A stretch of DNA of 64,000 bases, taken from contig DAOTCE010000020.1 in assembly GCA_035452965.1 (NCBI GenBank), forward strand, positions 22,836 to 86,835, given 5' to 3'. The notes below the pieces were generated by a model. It ran no database searches, was not told the origin of the DNA, and was given only the letters and a program-made list of their open reading frames with translations. The position numbers were made by a program, and so were the translations under genes. This stretch comes from Candidatus Paceibacterota bacterium. GTDB taxonomy: Bacteria > Verrucomicrobiota > Verrucomicrobiia > Limisphaerales > UBA8199. Of this stretch, positions 63,557 to 64,000 are shown in pieces. Every line of letters starts with the position of its first letter. Position 1 is the stretch's first letter.

Positions 63557-64000
63557 CCGCTAGGCGTTGGCAGTCCCTGGTCGGCGTTCGTTGGCAGCGG
63601 TGGCAGTGCCGGGTTGCAGCGTTTTACTTCCATCGCGTTTCGTTGCCCGTGCAGTTTTGGCGCGCGTGCGGCTGTCCCCCTCAGTTCCGTCCCCGTGTCC
63701 CGTGGTGGCAGCCGTTCGTTTGGCGTTGGCTCGTTCTCTCCGGTTGGCTGCGTCCGTCGCGTCAGCGTCCCCCGTGGGCAGTCGAGTAGCCCTTCCAGGG
63801 CCAAGAAGACCACCTCGCCCAAGGCTCGAAAGGAACCCAGTTCGCACTCCGCTAAGGCTCCGCGCTCAAAGGCATTGAAAGCGAAACGAACCCAACCCCG
63901 GCCAACGCATCACCAGACCTAGCTACGGAAACGTTCCCAAGCTCACTGGCCTCCGCTGCGGCCTGGTCATGCGCTGGCCCCCAATGTCAGCCTCACCTCT

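Larger units (their letters stand above)
63310..63750. repeat. Long tandem unit 2 (about 440 bp alignable)
   Basis: Counterpart of unit 1, offset 614-620 bases: hairpin C, the CCTTCGGGCTGTCGGG word (from 63437), GTAATCCTACGCG (from 63461), the 27-bp hairpin, and a similar G/T-rich segment (GCCGCTAGGCGTTGGCAG and beyond). Confidence 0.8.
61995..64000. other. Gene-free, hairpin-dense island upstream of the portal gene
   Basis: About 2 kb without a convincing gene on either strand. It contains a 9-base direct repeat (CGCTATCAG at 62057 and 62077), a 10-bp hairpin (62281-62303), an 18-bp hairpin (62349-62398), a bulged hairpin (62475-62515), three related long hairpins (62539, 62707, 63321), a 10-bp hairpin (63194-63216) and two large hairpins (62868-62939, 63492-63556). 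Units around the last two repeat with a period of about 620 bases. Terminase or early genes would be expected here or further right. Confidence 0.7.

Noticed and set aside
62400..63600. Integron attC array or CRISPR array
   Set aside because: There is no matching GTTRRRY core with paired R/L boxes, and no regular short repeat-spacer pattern or cas genes.
62438..63878. Short frames in the hairpin island (both strands)
   Set aside because: The frames run through perfect hairpins, are low in complexity, and similar frames on both strands are explained by DNA repeat structure.

Overview
The window looks like a chromosomal segment of a high-GC verrucomicrobial bacterium (Pedosphaera/Limisphaera-like). 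Pointers are a cluster matching the Akkermansia Amuc_1098-1101 pilus-like genes, very large secreted proteins rich in Thr-Asn with Calx-beta, delta-60 and DUF11 repeats, several secreted glycoside hydrolases, and the GC-rich cysteine version of the Lgt signature. These are family-level recognitions made by eye; no database search was run.

Layout. (1) 1-21362, all minus strand: five secreted proteins in a row. They are an S8 protease cut by the left window edge, a 3209-residue Calx-beta/delta-60 giant, two large Asn/Thr-rich proteins and a repeat protein with an EF-hand-like stretch. (2) 21427-28004, minus: secretin, Amuc_1099-like, Amuc_1100-like and a PilM-PilN-like fusion, tightly packed. 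The five secreted proteins lie directly downstream on the same strand. (3) 28005-28810: gene-free. (4) 28811-40498: housekeeping and regulation. glnD is divergent from an ECF sigma/anti-sigma/DUF3106 operon, followed by lgt, miaA, a second ECF sigma/zinc-finger anti-sigma/membrane-protein operon, and hflX. (5) 40576-55143, mainly minus: a DUF6259 protein, recG, a GH106-like enzyme, a CoaB-like flavoprotein, small membrane proteins, a protein built of FRDASGRT repeats, an Smr-domain protein and a GH2 beta-galactosidase-like enzyme. (6) 55392-55436: the 3' part of a tRNA-Arg(TCG) gene, starting exactly at the anticodon loop. (7) 55440 to the right edge: an integrated phage or phage-like element, transcribed leftward. 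It has portal, scaffold, major capsid, small head genes, a DnaT-like connector, an Fn3 protein, a holin-like protein and a lipoprotein. (8) 62000-64000: about 2 kb with no convincing gene, full of perfect hairpins, including two tandem units about 620 bp apart.

How the parts relate. The pilus-like cluster forms an inner-membrane platform (PilM/PilN-like, Amuc_1099, Amuc_1100) and an outer-membrane pore (secretin); the adjacent giant proteins could be its surface cargo or partners, which is inference. The two ECF operons are typical stress or envelope regulators. The tRNA fragment places native chromosome to the left and the element to the right; the intact tRNA-Arg and any integrase should lie beyond position 64000.

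The best candidate for something undescribed is the hairpin island at 62.3-63.75 kb. Two copies of a long element each carry a perfect 27-31 bp hairpin with the same loop and inner stem, but different outer stems that remain fully self-complementary. This is the pattern of a structured RNA or a palindrome maintained by a dedicated mechanism.
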